A stretch of 64,000 bases of DNA from Spirosoma validum (GTDB taxonomy: Bacteria > Bacteroidota > Bacteroidia > Cytophagales > Spirosomataceae), in NCBI RefSeq assembly GCF_014699035.1, contig NZ_JACXAA010000009.1, positions 248,001 through 312,000 on the forward strand, read 5' to 3'. Below the pieces are notes generated by a model. It did not search any database, was not told the DNA's origin, and was given only the letters and a program-made list of their open reading frames with translations. Made by a program: the position numbers and the translations under genes. Of the stretch, positions 1-9,665 are shown piece after piece (within the stretch, counting starts at the first letter, position 1; each line of letters starts with the position of its first letter).

Positions 1-204
1 GGACGCAGACTGACGCGCTTTTATCGCTGTTTCCAGTCGACTCGCCACGGAATCCAAGTCGATAATATCACGAAGAAATTGTTCCTGAGTGCGTTGGGCA
101 GGGGTAATCAAGGGGGCTGCTTTTTTGAAACTGCTCATTAGAAGCAGCTGTAAACCAGAGGCCAGCATCAATGCTAACCAATACCTTGAAGCCGTTGCTT
201 TCAT
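1..204 (-). CDS. Secreted protein, N-terminal fragment (partial, runs off the window)
   Basis: The minus strand has an ATG at 204-202 and stays open to base 1, giving 68 codons without a stop. Residues 1-25 form a typical export signal: MKATASRYW, a hydrophobic stretch rich in Leu and Ala, then a polar segment. The rest (TPAQRTQEQFLRDI, then LDSVASRLETA) looks helical and amphipathic. In Bacteroidota this kind of start is seen in long di-haem cytochrome c peroxidases that carry a helical N-terminal extension, but no haem motif lies inside the window, so that identity is a guess. The gene is cut by the window edge. Confidence 0.5.
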   Translation of the reverse strand, partial: MKATASRYWLALMLASGLQLLLMSSFKKAAPLITPAQRTQEQFLRDIIDLDSVASRLETAIKARQSAS

Positions 205-1376
205 GGCAGAATGATTGGTCTAAACGTAAATCAGATACTGCTTAATCAAGTGAAGGGCAACCTGTTTCCTACTTGTTGGTCTATTCACAGAGAAAAGTTT
301 TTACGAAGCGGTTTATACTTAAGGGAAATCCCCAGAGGGATGCATCTAAAAAAGCGTACCAAATTCGTCATGGGGTGAGCAGTAGAAATTGATACCCGTT
401 TGCGATAACTTTATTCGATTCTCGTTTCGTTTAAGTAGCTGGTACATTGCGAAAAGGTACAAGTTTATAAATATCCATATGGTTGATCTTCAGGACTCTA
501 TCTCCTATTTTGACTTGTCTAGAAAAAGAAAAATATGCTGTCAAAACATTGCTATTTACGAAAGCTTCGGCGCCCAATTCGTTGATAACCCGGTGATTAG
601 CCTTCTGAGAGATACCGCTTGTCAGCGAACCGCCGATGCGGCTCAATGATGCCTAGGTGGCCACCATAGCAGTCATAGGGATCTTTCGGTTGGATTTTTG
701 TCCTTTCAGGAAACGAAACGCTTTCAACTTGATTGACCATTTTCTTTATGTCTATCCAAAGCCTACGCATTTTATATTACATTGTATCCACTTCGACAAG
801 CGTCGACTAACTCCTCCTAAATCTATGAAGTACGTTATCTATTGGTTAGTTGTCCTCTTAAAGCTTTTGGGCTACGTGGCTATCCCTGTCATTGTGATAC
901 TAGGCATTCGGGCTATCATTAAGAATACGCATAAGGGTGGCTAAGCTAACCAGATCCTGATGTGCCATTAAAGCCGTAATTGCTTCACTGGCCAGGCCAT
1001 CATGGGCTTTTGGTACTAATACGATGCAACAAGCGAGCAGGCCTATAGGCCTGAAGTATGATTTAGATTTATTTCTTTAGTTAAACTTTATTTATAACTA
1101 AAAAAGCAGATTATAAAAATAGTACTTTACTGTTTCTTAAATTATAAAATGACTTATCTATTCATAAATGATTGTACTTTTCTTAGTAACCGTTCATAAA
1201 AAGCAACTATTACGTGAACACATTCAGTGTATAAATTAGATAATTGGTTAGCCGACTTAACTAGTTATTGGTGGGATTTATTGGCTCGTACCAGCGTTCA
1301 TTTTATATTTTTTTTTGATTCGGGTAAGGGTTGTCCTTCTGACGCGCGACTTAGGAAATGTACTACGTCCTAAGCT
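205..1376. other. Long intergenic region, AT-rich, no convincing gene
   Basis: This stretch of about 1.2 kb separates the minus-strand secreted protein from fecR. It holds short overlapping open frames on both strands (around 389-649 and 431-646) with no recognisable domain, a perfect 16-bp palindrome CAGGCCTATAGGCCTG at 1038-1053, and a very AT-rich segment at about 1060-1330 that could hold the fecR promoter. No ECF sigma-factor gene, the usual partner upstream of fecR, is visible. The frames could be gene remnants, but I cannot name a parent gene. Confidence 0.5.
825..944 (+). CDS. Possible 39-residue single-pass membrane peptide
   Basis: An ATG at 825 opens a 39-codon frame ending in TAA at 942-944. 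The product starts MKYVIYWLVVLLKLLGY, continues with a strongly hydrophobic stretch and ends in a basic tail IIKNTHKGG. This is one transmembrane helix with a positive C-terminus. A longer in-frame start at 657 adds a polar extension without features. No family is recognised, and hydrophobic short frames arise by chance in AT-rich DNA, so the call is weak. Confidence 0.25.
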   Translation: MKYVIYWLVVLLKLLGYVAIPVIVILGIRAIIKNTHKGG

Positions 1377-2420
1377 ATGAAGCCGCCATCACCTATCTCA
1401 CCTGATTTACTGGACAAATACCTGCGGAACGAATGCAACGATCAGGAAAAGGAACAGGTAGAAGCCTGGTATGCGACGCTACGTAATAAAACGGATTACA
1501 TCGATTCACTGCCTGAACAGGAACAACAGCAGCTACAGAATGAAACGTTTTTCAACATTCAGAGCCAACTGGAGGTCGACAAAAAGCATGTAGTCAGCGC
1601 TTTTTCGTTGAACTGGGCCTGGGCCGCCGGGATTGCCGCATCGATCGGGTTACTACTGGGCATCTACATTACGTATCGGGAGGCAGATTATCAATTGCTT
1701 TCCAGCTTACAAACATCATCGGTTTTTACGAGAAGCAAAGAGAAAGAGAGGATTGCTACGATCCAGTTTGTTAATCACGAATTGCGTCCTGTTGTGCGTC
1801 GTCTTCCAGATAGCAGTTCGGTTTTAATGCGGACTGGAGCCTCCATTACGTATCCCCAAAAATTTGATCCCGACAAACGGTTGGCCACATTCTCTGGGGA
1901 AGGCTTTTTTGATGTTCGAAAAGATAAATCGCGCCCGTTCTTTATTCAGAGTGGAGAAGTAAAGATCAAAGTATTAGGGACCAGTTTTAACGTAAAAGCC
2001 GTGGCGGCCCGTAAGGTTTTTCAGATTTCTGTCGTCACGGGACGCGTGCAGGTTAGTGCGCCTGATCGTCAGCAGAATGAACAGCAGGTCATTCTCAAAC
2101 CCCAGCAACAAGCCTTTTTTGAAACCGATTCAAAGCGGTTGATTGCTTCGCTCATGCCCGTTCAGAGCCGGAAGGAAATCTATGAGCCGACTACAATTGT
2201 GTTTAGCGAAACGCCCCTGGATCAGGTTGTTGAAAAACTTCAGAAACGGTTCAATATTCAGATTCGCCTGGCAACGCCCAAACTCGCTTCCTGCCGGGTC
2301 AGTGCCGACTTTGAACAGCAGTCGTTACCCTTCATCATGGAAATGCTCTGTACCGCGCTGGACGCTACGTACACGATGTCCGATAAAACAGTCGTGATTG
2401 ATGGTCAGCCCTGCGACTAA
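1377..2420 (+). CDS. FecR-family anti-sigma factor
   Basis: A 347-residue membrane regulator of the FecR type. Residues 1-70 form the cytoplasmic anti-sigma part (DLLDKYLRNECNDQEKEQVEAW). One transmembrane helix lies near residues 82-100 (WAWAAGIAASIGLLLGIYI). The periplasmic FecR domain follows (LMRTGASITYPQKF, then FSGEGFFDV and VLGTSFNV), and a C-terminal DUF4974 domain starts around residue 265. In this family the protein relays the state of an outer-membrane transducer receptor to an ECF sigma factor. The next gene is a SusC receptor with an N-terminal signalling domain, the expected partner. No sigma-factor gene is adjacent, so the sigma partner must be encoded elsewhere or be lost. Confidence 0.93.
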   Translation: MKPPSPISPDLLDKYLRNECNDQEKEQVEAWYATLRNKTDYIDSLPEQEQQQLQNETFFNIQSQLEVDKKHVVSAFSLNWAWAAGIAASIGLLLGIYITYREADYQLLSSLQTSSVFTRSKEKERIATIQFVNHELRPVVRRLPDSSSVLMRTGASITYPQKFDPDKRLATFSGEGFFDVRKDKSRPFFIQSGEVKIKVLGTSFNVKAVAARKVFQISVVTGRVQVSAPDRQQNEQQVILKPQQQAFFETDSKRLIASLMPVQSRKEIYEPTTIVFSETPLDQVVEKLQKRFNIQIRLATPKLASCRVSADFEQQSLPFIMEMLCTALDATYTMSDKTVVIDGQPCD

Positions 2421-2567
2421 TCGTCAGGTACGTAGGTTGACCAATACCGTATTCCGCTTACGAATGACTAAAATCTAACCAACTAATAATCCATGAATCA
2501 ACACTACCCAATTGCTCCATGAATCTAAAAAACCGGGAGTGTACCACCACCCCCGGCTCACGCTTGC

Positions 2568-2606
2568 CATCCCGTTTCTACTTCGTACCACCGAACCAAC
2601 GGGATG
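2568..2606 (+). promoter_or_regulatory. Leader hairpin upstream of the first susC
   Basis: The 226-base gap between fecR and susC contains a 9-bp perfect inverted repeat, CATCCCGTT at 2568-2576 and AACGGGATG at 2598-2606, with a 21-base loop. No T-tract follows. It could be an mRNA structure in the susC leader. A short GC-rich stem at about 2533-2555 precedes it. The function is unknown. Confidence 0.35.
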
Positions 2607-2646
2607 ATTTATCGAATAGCAATCAAACTATCAGACAATCAAAACT

Positions 2647-5600
2647 ATGCAGAATTTTATCCTTAACAAGTCCGTTGACTGGCGAAAAATTATGCGATTC
2701 GGATTATTTCAAAGCTTACTGGCTGTCTTACTGGTCAGTATGGCCGATGCCAGAGAAATTTCGGCGCAATCCATCCTGAGTAAGGATATAACCCTTCAGC
2801 TCAATAACGTAACGCTGAAAGAAGCCCTGGACCGTATTCAGGAAAAAGCAAATACCCGATTTGTTTATAGCAGCCGGATCTCGCTCAGCGACCAGGTAAC
2901 CATTGATGAGCGAAACCAGAAACTGTCTAAAGTTCTGGATCAACTGCTTGTGCCACGCGGTATTACGTATAAGCTGATCAACGAACAGATTGTATTGGCG
3001 CGGGAAAAAACGACGAGGCCAACGAGCTTTCTGGAGGAGCTTAAGTCCAGACCAGTTGTAAACCTAGTAGCTGCCGATATTCGACTGAAAGGCACCGTTA
3101 CAGCAGCCGATGGTCAGGGTGCCTTAGCCGGGGTTAGTGTCGTTTTGAAAGGTACGTCGCGCGGAACGACCACCGATGCGAATGGCGGGTACGAGTTTAC
3201 GGTGCCGGGTCCCTCCGCTGTTCTGGTATTCAGTTTTGTTGGGTACGTATCGCAGGAAGTTACCGTCGGGAATCGGTCAACAATTAGTATTGCGCTGGTG
3301 GCAGACAATAAAACGCTGGAGGAGTTAGTCGTGGTCGGATATGGCACGCAGAAGAAAGTGAACCTGACGGGTGCTGTATCGCAGGTGCAGGCCAAAGAGC
3401 TTGAAAACCGGCCCCTGAACAACATGTCCCAGATTTTGCAGGGCATGGTGCCTAACCTGAACATTACGTTCAGCACCGGGCAGCCGGGGCAGGGCGGCAA
3501 CCTGAACGTTCGGGGCGAAACCTCGATCAATGGGGGTGGTCCGCTGGTGCTCATCGACGGCATTCCGGGCGACATTAACCGGATCAACCCGAATGATGTA
3601 GAATCGGTTTCGGTGTTGAAAGATGCGGCCGCTTCGGCCATTTATGGTGCACGGGGTGCCTTTGGTGTCATTCTGGTCACGACCAAAACGGCGAAGAACG
3701 GCAAAACGACCATCGACTACAGCAACAATTTCGGCTGGTCGGCACCCACGGTGAGCACGAAATTCATGACTAATGGATACGAGCAGACCATGCTAAATGA
3801 CGAAGCGTTTATCCGGGCCACCGGCAATAGCTACACGCGTTATTCGCAGGAAGATTACAGAGAACTGGAAGCCCGCCGGTACGATAAAGTAGAAGATCCG
3901 GCTCGCCCCTGGACCGTCGTCAAAAATGTAGGCGGGAAAGATATCTACAATTATTACGGAAATTACGACTGGTGGAATACGCTCTTTAACATGACCGAGC
4001 CCTCCCGGCAGCACAACCTGAATCTGTCGGGCGGAACCGATAAAATCAATTACTTTCTGTCGGGATCAGTGTTTGAGAAAGACGGGATTATGCGGATCAA
4101 TACCGATAAGTTTACCTCCTACACGCTACGTAGCAAAATCAACGCGCAGCTAACCCCCTGGCTGAAGGTCAGCAATAACACCCAGTACTTCGATTCGAAA
4201 TACAGATATCCGGGTCTGGAAGGCGGAGCCAATGCCAACTTTGTAGGGATCACGGTACACGCCTTACCGGCTTATGCTCCCCTCAATCCCGATGGTACCG
4301 CTACGTATAACACCTTGAAAAACAATTACTCCATCGGCGATGGCTTGTTTGCGAACTTGCTGAAAGGCGTGGCGGGGGGTGAAAAAAAGGTGCATGAATT
4401 AACCACGATTAACTCGGTCACTATCGACTTTACCAAAAACTGGAATCTGGTCGGTAATTACTCCTACTCGTTCTACATCGCCGACGACTGGTATCGGTCG
4501 GCCGTAGCGCAGTATTCGATCCAGCCCGGTATTCTGACCACGGTACCCAACTACAATACCGACCAGTACAGACAGACCATGTGGTTTGACCCAGCAACGG
4601 CAGCTAACCTCTATTCGTCGTACAATCACACGTTTGGCAAGCACTATTTTGCAGCTACGGCGGGCCTGAACCACGAGACCCGGAAACACCAGCGGCTGTT
4701 CGGTGCCCGGAAGAACCTGCTCTCTGAAAGCCTGAATGACCTAAATCTGGGTACCGGTGAGCAGTTATCCGGTGGGGATGCGTTTCAGTATGCGCTGTTC
4801 GGTGCGTTCTTCCGCATGAATTATGACTTCGTCGGTAAATATCTGTTCGAAGTCAATGGCCGTTACGACGGAACTTCGCGGTTTGGCGTTGGCAAGCGGT
4901 ACGGCTTCTTCCCATCTGTATCGGCAGGGTGGCGAATTAGCGAAGAGAAATTCTTTGAGTCGGCCCGTAACGTAGTGAATAACCTGAAAATCAGAGCCTC
5001 GTACGGTACGTTGGGCAATCAGCTTCCTCCGGGCTCTAACGCGGTTCCGTACAATACAACCTCGTCGAACTATTACCCCTACGTTCCCATCATGCCGACG
5101 GCCCAGTCAACCTGGATCGCCAACGGACAGAAGCTTTTTTACGTGAATAGCCCAAACCCGATTTCGGAAAGCCTGACCTGGGAAAAAGCCACGACAACCA
5201 ATCTGGGCGTGGACGCTACGTTGCTGAAAAACCGGCTAAATATGTCCTTCGACGCGTATGTCCGCAATACAACCGATATGCTGGTGCCGGGTAAAGTGCT
5301 ACCGTCGGTATACGGAGCCAGCGTACCAACCGAAAACGCAGGCGATTTGCAGACGAAAGGATTTGAATTAGCTCTCTCCTGGCGCGATCAGGTCAAAGTA
5401 GGGGGTAAAGCGTTGTCGTACAACGTATCGTTCATGCTGTCCGATTCCAAATCCACCATCACCAAGTATGATAACCCTAATAATATTTTGTCGAGCCGCT
5501 ACGTAGGACAGGTTATTGGCGATATCTGGGGCTATTCAATGGATGGGTATTTTAAAACCACTGATGAGGCCCAGGCTTACAAAGTGGACCAGTCACTCAT

Positions 5601-6267
5601 CAATAAACGACGGCTGAGCGCACCCGGCGAGTGGAGTAAACTACAGGCAGGCGACATTAAGTTCAACGACCTGGATGGCAACGGAAAAATTGATCAGGGC
5701 GCCAATACGCTGGCTAACCACGGCGATATGATTATCGTTGGGAACGACCGGGCACGCTACCGATACGGCATGAATCTGGGCGCTTCCTGGAATGGCTTCG
5801 ACGTATCGGTGCTGGCGCAGGGCATTGTCCGGAAAAACTGGTATCCGGGTAACAACGCCGATAAATTCTGGGGACCTTATTCACGTCCGTATTATTCGTT
5901 CATTCCCGAGAATTTCACGGACGATATCTGGACGCCTGAGAATCCTGATGCTTATTTCCCCTTACTGAGAGGCTATACGGCGCTGGATGATGGCAATGAT
6001 CTGCGAACACCCAACGACCGTTACGTTCAAAATGTGGGTTATCTCCGGTTGAAGAACGTAGTGATTGGTTATACGATCCCCGAAAGTATCACGAAAAAGA
6101 TTCGTCTCTCCAGAGCTCGGATCTACTTCAGTGGCGAAAACCTGTTAACCTTCACGCCGTTACGCTCCAAATACATCGATCCTGAGCAGCTCGACGGCGA
6201 TGGCACCAACGGCCGGACGTATCCGCTCTCGAAAACCATTTCGGCAGGTTTAAACCTCACGTTCTAA
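2647..6267 (+). CDS. SusC/RagA-type TonB-dependent outer-membrane receptor with STN signalling domain
   Basis: A 1206-residue receptor. After an export signal (hydrophobic core FGLFQSLLAVLLVSMADA, about residues 17-35) comes a secretin/TonB N-terminal (STN) domain at about 45-115 (LQLNNVTLKEALDRIQE), then a carboxypeptidase-regulatory-like domain (LKGTVTAADGQGALAGVSV). The plug has the SusC hallmark LEELVVVGYGTQKKVNLTGA, and a long beta barrel ends in NLTF. The STN domain links transport to the FecR protein encoded upstream. SusC forms the channel under the SusD lipoprotein encoded 24 bases downstream and imports an oligomeric ligand by TonB energy. The ligand cannot be read from the sequence. 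The two phosphoesterase genes downstream suggest a phosphorylated compound. Confidence 0.95.
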   Translation: MQNFILNKSVDWRKIMRFGLFQSLLAVLLVSMADAREISAQSILSKDITLQLNNVTLKEALDRIQEKANTRFVYSSRISLSDQVTIDERNQKLSKVLDQLLVPRGITYKLINEQIVLAREKTTRPTSFLEELKSRPVVNLVAADIRLKGTVTAADGQGALAGVSVVLKGTSRGTTTDANGGYEFTVPGPSAVLVFSFVGYVSQEVTVGNRSTISIALVADNKTLEELVVVGYGTQKKVNLTGAVSQVQAKELENRPLNNMSQILQGMVPNLNITFSTGQPGQGGNLNVRGETSINGGGPLVLIDGIPGDINRINPNDVESVSVLKDAAASAIYGARGAFGVILVTTKTAKNGKTTIDYSNNFGWSAPTVSTKFMTNGYEQTMLNDEAFIRATGNSYTRYSQEDYRELEARRYDKVEDPARPWTVVKNVGGKDIYNYYGNYDWWNTLFNMTEPSRQHNLNLSGGTDKINYFLSGSVFEKDGIMRINTDKFTSYTLRSKINAQLTPWLKVSNNTQYFDSKYRYPGLEGGANANFVGITVHALPAYAPLNPDGTATYNTLKNNYSIGDGLFANLLKGVAGGEKKVHELTTINSVTIDFTKNWNLVGNYSYSFYIADDWYRSAVAQYSIQPGILTTVPNYNTDQYRQTMWFDPATAANLYSSYNHTFGKHYFAATAGLNHETRKHQRLFGARKNLLSESLNDLNLGTGEQLSGGDAFQYALFGAFFRMNYDFVGKYLFEVNGRYDGTSRFGVGKRYGFFPSVSAGWRISEEKFFESARNVVNNLKIRASYGTLGNQLPPGSNAVPYNTTSSNYYPYVPIMPTAQSTWIANGQKLFYVNSPNPISESLTWEKATTTNLGVDATLLKNRLNMSFDAYVRNTTDMLVPGKVLPSVYGASVPTENAGDLQTKGFELALSWRDQVKVGGKALSYNVSFMLSDSKSTITKYDNPNNILSSRYVGQVIGDIWGYSMDGYFKTTDEAQAYKVDQSLINKRRLSAPGEWSKLQAGDIKFNDLDGNGKIDQGANTLANHGDMIIVGNDRARYRYGMNLGASWNGFDVSVLAQGIVRKNWYPGNNADKFWGPYSRPYYSFIPENFTDDIWTPENPDAYFPLLRGYTALDDGNDLRTPNDRYVQNVGYLRLKNVVIGYTIPESITKKIRLSRARIYFSGENLLTFTPLRSKYIDPEQLDGDGTNGRTYPLSKTISAGLNLTF

Positions 6268-6290
6268 TTCGATTTCAATTCATAAATCCG

Positions 6291-8021
6291 ATGAAAAAAC
6301 TAATCAGTATCATAGCCATTGCCGTGGGACTGGCCTCGTGTGATCTGAATCGATTGCCTGAGGACGCCATCTCGCCTGAAACGTTCTTTAAGACCGAAAA
6401 TGACCTTTTACTGTACACCAACTCATTCTACAATGCCCTCCCGTCAGCGGAAGATGTATATAACGAGGACGTGGACAACGTAGCAAAAAACACCCTCCGT
6501 GACGAGTTGCAGGGAACGCGCATCGTCCCAACCAGTGGCGGAGGATGGAGTTGGGGTTCGTTACGTAATATCAACTATTTCCTGGCCAACTCGGAAAAAT
6601 GCCCGGATAAAAAAGCCGTCGTCAAATACAATGGGCTGGCTCGTTTTTTTCGGGCTTACTTCTACTTCGGCATGGTCAAACGCTTTGGCGATGTTCCCTG
6701 GTATAACAGCACGGTTGAAGTAACGGATGAAGCCTTGCTGACCAAAGCGCGCGACCCTCGGGCGATGGTCATGGATTCGGTCATGGCCGATCTGAATTAC
6801 GCGATCAATACGCTCGATGCTTCTCGTCAGCTCAACACCATTACCAAATGGACGGCCTTGGCGCTGAAATCCAGAGTCGGTTTATACGAGGGTACGTTCC
6901 GTAAATACCATCCGGAATTTAGCCTGCCCGACGCCAACAAATACCTGGATGCCAGTATCGACGCATCGGATAACCTGATGAAGAACAGTGGCTATACCAT
7001 TTATAAAGCCACGCCCGCTACGGCCTACATGAAGCTGTTTTCGTCGGATAACGCCATTCCCGACGAGGTGATTCTGGCGCGGGATTTCAGCGATGAATTG
7101 CAGGTGTATCACAATCTGAATTATTACACCATGACCGCATCGTACGGAAAGCCCGGTCTTGAAAAGAAACTGGTCAACAGCTATCTGATGGCCGACGGAA
7201 CACGGTTTACGGACATTAAAGGCTACGAAACGATGCAGTTTGCGGATGAAGTACAAAACCGTGATCCTCGCCTGTCGCAAACCATTCGAACACCGGGCTA
7301 TACCCGCATTGGCGAAACGGCTCCTTTAGTGCCAGAGTTTGGGGCTACCGTTACCGGTTATCAGTTGATTAAATTTGTTTCGGCCCCGAAATGGGATACG
7401 TTTACGAAAGACATTACCGACATGCCCATTTTCCGGTATGCGGAAGTGCTGATGAACTTCGCTGAGGCAAAAGCCGAGCGCGGTACGTTAACCCAGGATG
7501 ACCTGGATCGATCGACGAAGCTAACCCGCGACCGGGTCGGTATGCCCAATATCAATCTGGCGGCTGCCAATGCCAAACCCGATCCGTATCAGGCCCAGCA
7601 ATACACGCAACTGAGCGGCAGCAATACGGGCGTTATCCTGGAAATCCGGCGGGAACGACGTATCGAATTGGTCATGGAAAACTTTTTCCGCTGGGATGAC
7701 ATCATCCGATGGAAGGAAGGTCAACTGCTGACGAAAGTATTCAAAGGCATGTATTTTCCCGGCCCCGGTAGCTACGACCTAGATAAAAATGGAAAAGTCG
7801 ACTTAGTCATTTACGAAGGGACAAAGCCAACCGTAGCGGGTGCGCAGGTGCTTAAGTTAGGTAGCGAAATCCTGCTCGAAAATGGGAATAAAGGCGGCAA
7901 CATTGTGGTCAATGGACACATCAACAAGAAGTTCAACGAAGCCCGCGATTACCTGTATCCCATCCCAACGCAGGAACGGCTGTTAAATACCAAACTGACG
8001 CAAAATCCGAACTGGGAGTAA
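6291..8021 (+). CDS. SusD/RagB-family outer-membrane lipoprotein
   Basis: A 576-residue SusD homologue starting MKKLISIIAIAVGLASCDLN, with a lipobox (LASC) that puts the lipidated Cys at residue 17. The body shows typical RagB/SusD features: an N-terminal segment with FFKTENDLLLYTNSFYNAL, the TPR-like helices FRAYFYFGMVKRFGDVPWY, and the C-terminal signature REDRRIEL-like IRRERRIELVMENFFRWDD followed by a terminal LNTKLTQNPNWE. It caps the SusC barrel and binds substrate at the cell surface. It lies 24 bases after susC, so they are surely one operon. The RDYLYPIPTQERLLN end is intact, so the gene is complete. Confidence 0.95.
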   Translation: MKKLISIIAIAVGLASCDLNRLPEDAISPETFFKTENDLLLYTNSFYNALPSAEDVYNEDVDNVAKNTLRDELQGTRIVPTSGGGWSWGSLRNINYFLANSEKCPDKKAVVKYNGLARFFRAYFYFGMVKRFGDVPWYNSTVEVTDEALLTKARDPRAMVMDSVMADLNYAINTLDASRQLNTITKWTALALKSRVGLYEGTFRKYHPEFSLPDANKYLDASIDASDNLMKNSGYTIYKATPATAYMKLFSSDNAIPDEVILARDFSDELQVYHNLNYYTMTASYGKPGLEKKLVNSYLMADGTRFTDIKGYETMQFADEVQNRDPRLSQTIRTPGYTRIGETAPLVPEFGATVTGYQLIKFVSAPKWDTFTKDITDMPIFRYAEVLMNFAEAKAERGTLTQDDLDRSTKLTRDRVGMPNINLAAANAKPDPYQAQQYTQLSGSNTGVILEIRRERRIELVMENFFRWDDIIRWKEGQLLTKVFKGMYFPGPGSYDLDKNGKVDLVIYEGTKPTVAGAQVLKLGSEILLENGNKGGNIVVNGHINKKFNEARDYLYPIPTQERLLNTKLTQNPNWE

Positions 8022-8383
8022 GGCGTTTATCCCTAAACGTCCTTTAGGGCAATTCTTTTACGTTCTGATCCCTACGGGATCAGGCTAACCTAAAATATAA
8101 GAATCTAAGTAGGCTAGCTAAAATACATTAGGTTATTTTTTGTCATGCTGACTAAGGAAGCATCTTCGGAGGCCGGGTAAAAGGCTGCACCCGAAGATGC
8201 TTCCTTAGTCAGCATGACAAAAACGCCATTTCAAAATAATCTAAACTATTTGTGCTTTAGTACTTGACAACCGGCCCCTAAATTCCTTCTAGGGGCGGTC
8301 CGACGGGTCGATAAACACAACGGTAATCAACGATCTTAATCCTTTAATTCCGAAAACTCTATTCCTAAACCCTTATATTCTCT
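8022..8383. other. Intergenic region with several palindromes
   Basis: This 362-base gap between susD and the metallophosphoesterase gene contains no gene. It holds three dyads: CTGATCCC/GGGATCAG at 8065-8083, the very large hairpin at 8137-8223 (listed separately), and GCCCCTA/TAGGGGC at 8274-8296. The gap suggests that the phosphoesterase genes may have their own promoter. Confidence 0.6.
8137..8223. repeat. 33-bp perfect inverted repeat (TTTTTGTCATGCTGA element)
   Basis: The left arm 8137-8169 begins TTTTTGTCATGCTGACTAAG. The right arm 8191-8223 is its exact reverse complement over 33 bases, with a 21-base loop. Because T-runs flank it on both strands, it could act as a bidirectional terminator. 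Shortened relatives with the same TTTTGTCATG ends lie at 39306-39344 and 51774-51815, so it belongs to a dispersed intergenic family. Confidence 0.85.
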
Positions 8384-9610
8384 ATGCTTTCTGACAGACG
8401 ATCGTTTCTTGAAAAAATGTCGCAGATCGGGGCACTAAGTCTGCTTCCCGCTTCGTCAACCCTGGCCGAGAACGTATCGGCTAACGTAGTGGAGGAGAAA
8501 AACCATTTCGTTGCTGGTCCATATCTGCAAAACATAGGCACCGACGAAATCACCATCATGTGGATTACCCACAAAAACTGTTTCAGCTGGGTAGAATACG
8601 GTGCCGGAACGTATACCAGCAAACGGGAATTCGGGTATACGAACGGGTTGATCGAAGCCAATAATCGAGTTAATAAAATTATACTGACTGGGCTTAAACC
8701 GGGTACGGAGCATAAGTACAAAATCGTTTCGACCGAAATCCTGGGCTATAAAGGATCGAAAGTTGAGTTTGGCGAAACGATCAGCAGTCCGATGTATGGT
8801 TTCAAAACACCGGCGGAGAACGAAGACGAATTCAAACTAGTCATCTTCAACGACATTCACGACCGGCCGCAGATTATTCCCCAATTACTGTATCGCCACG
8901 GCTACACGGGCAACAAACGGGATTATGATTTTGTCGTTTTCAACGGCGATTGCTTCGACTGGGTTACGTCGGAGACGCAGATGGTCGATCACCTGATCAA
9001 ACCGGCGGTCGATATTTTTGCGGCCGAAATGCCGTTCATTCTGACGCAGGGAAATCATGAATGCCGGGGCAATTTCTCCCGGGAGATTCCGAACTATTAC
9101 GCCTACCCCGATGACAAATACTACTACGCGTTCACGCGTGGACCGGTGCGTTTCGTTGTTCTGGATTCGGGCGAGGACAAAGCCGATGATAGTGTTGAAT
9201 ACGGCGGTTTATCGGCCTTTGACCGCTATCGGGAAATTCAGAAAAAGTGGCTCGAAAAAGAAATTGAAAGTCCTGATTTCAAAAAAGCTCCGTTTCGAAT
9301 TGTACTGATCCATATTTCCCCTTATCACTCAGGCGATTGGCACGGTACGCTGCATTGCCGTGAAGTGTTCGGGCCGTTGCTCAATAAAGCAAAAATCGAT
9401 CTTCAGATTTCAGGTCATACCCATCGCTATGCTACCCACGACGCCGACGCTACGCATAACTACCCCATCGTGATTGGTGGAGGGCCGCTGGAAGGACAGC
9501 GAACGCTGATCAAACTGCACGCAACTCAAAAAGAGCTTAATCTGAAAATGATTCGCGACGATGGGGAAGTAGTCGGCAAATATACCATCCCGAAAAAGGC
9601 CCGGACGTAA
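8384..9610 (+). CDS. Tat-type secreted calcineurin-like metallophosphoesterase (purple acid phosphatase-like)
   Basis: A 408-residue protein. The N-terminus DRRSFLEKMSQIGALSLLP has a twin-arginine motif and hydrophobic core. Residues about 40-135 resemble the fibronectin-like N-terminal domain of purple acid phosphatases (PYLQNIGTDEITIMW). The metal-binding blocks of the calcineurin fold follow in order: NDIHD near 155, NGDCFDW near 187, QGNHEC near 223 and ISGHTHRY near 344. These bind two metals and hydrolyse phosphate mono- or diesters. Export by Tat suggests a folded, metal-loaded enzyme in the periplasm. The next gene, 55 bases on, encodes a secreted EEP hydrolase, so the two probably act together on the ligand imported by the upstream SusCD pair. 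The substrate is not identifiable. Confidence 0.9.
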   Translation: MLSDRRSFLEKMSQIGALSLLPASSTLAENVSANVVEEKNHFVAGPYLQNIGTDEITIMWITHKNCFSWVEYGAGTYTSKREFGYTNGLIEANNRVNKIILTGLKPGTEHKYKIVSTEILGYKGSKVEFGETISSPMYGFKTPAENEDEFKLVIFNDIHDRPQIIPQLLYRHGYTGNKRDYDFVVFNGDCFDWVTSETQMVDHLIKPAVDIFAAEMPFILTQGNHECRGNFSREIPNYYAYPDDKYYYAFTRGPVRFVVLDSGEDKADDSVEYGGLSAFDRYREIQKKWLEKEIESPDFKKAPFRIVLIHISPYHSGDWHGTLHCREVFGPLLNKAKIDLQISGHTHRYATHDADATHNYPIVIGGGPLEGQRTLIKLHATQKELNLKMIRDDGEVVGKYTIPKKART

Positions 9611-9665
9611 CGTATCACTTTTACCGAAACTCAGCGACATTCAACATCGTTTTTACCCCAACTTC

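Noticed and set aside
389..649. 86-codon plus-strand frame and its 71-codon antisense partner at 431-646
   Set aside because: They overlap on opposite strands, show no domain, and lie in AT-rich intergenic DNA. I could not match either to a known family or a gene remnant.
2519..2779. Small open frame in the susC leader (86 codons)
   Set aside because: It overlaps the susC signal peptide in another frame, includes a hairpin region and shows no domain. A regulatory leader peptide cannot be excluded.
3114..3641. 175-codon minus-strand frame inside the first susC
   Set aside because: It is antisense to the plug and regulatory domain of a well-supported receptor and is rich in Pro, Ser and Thr without a domain.
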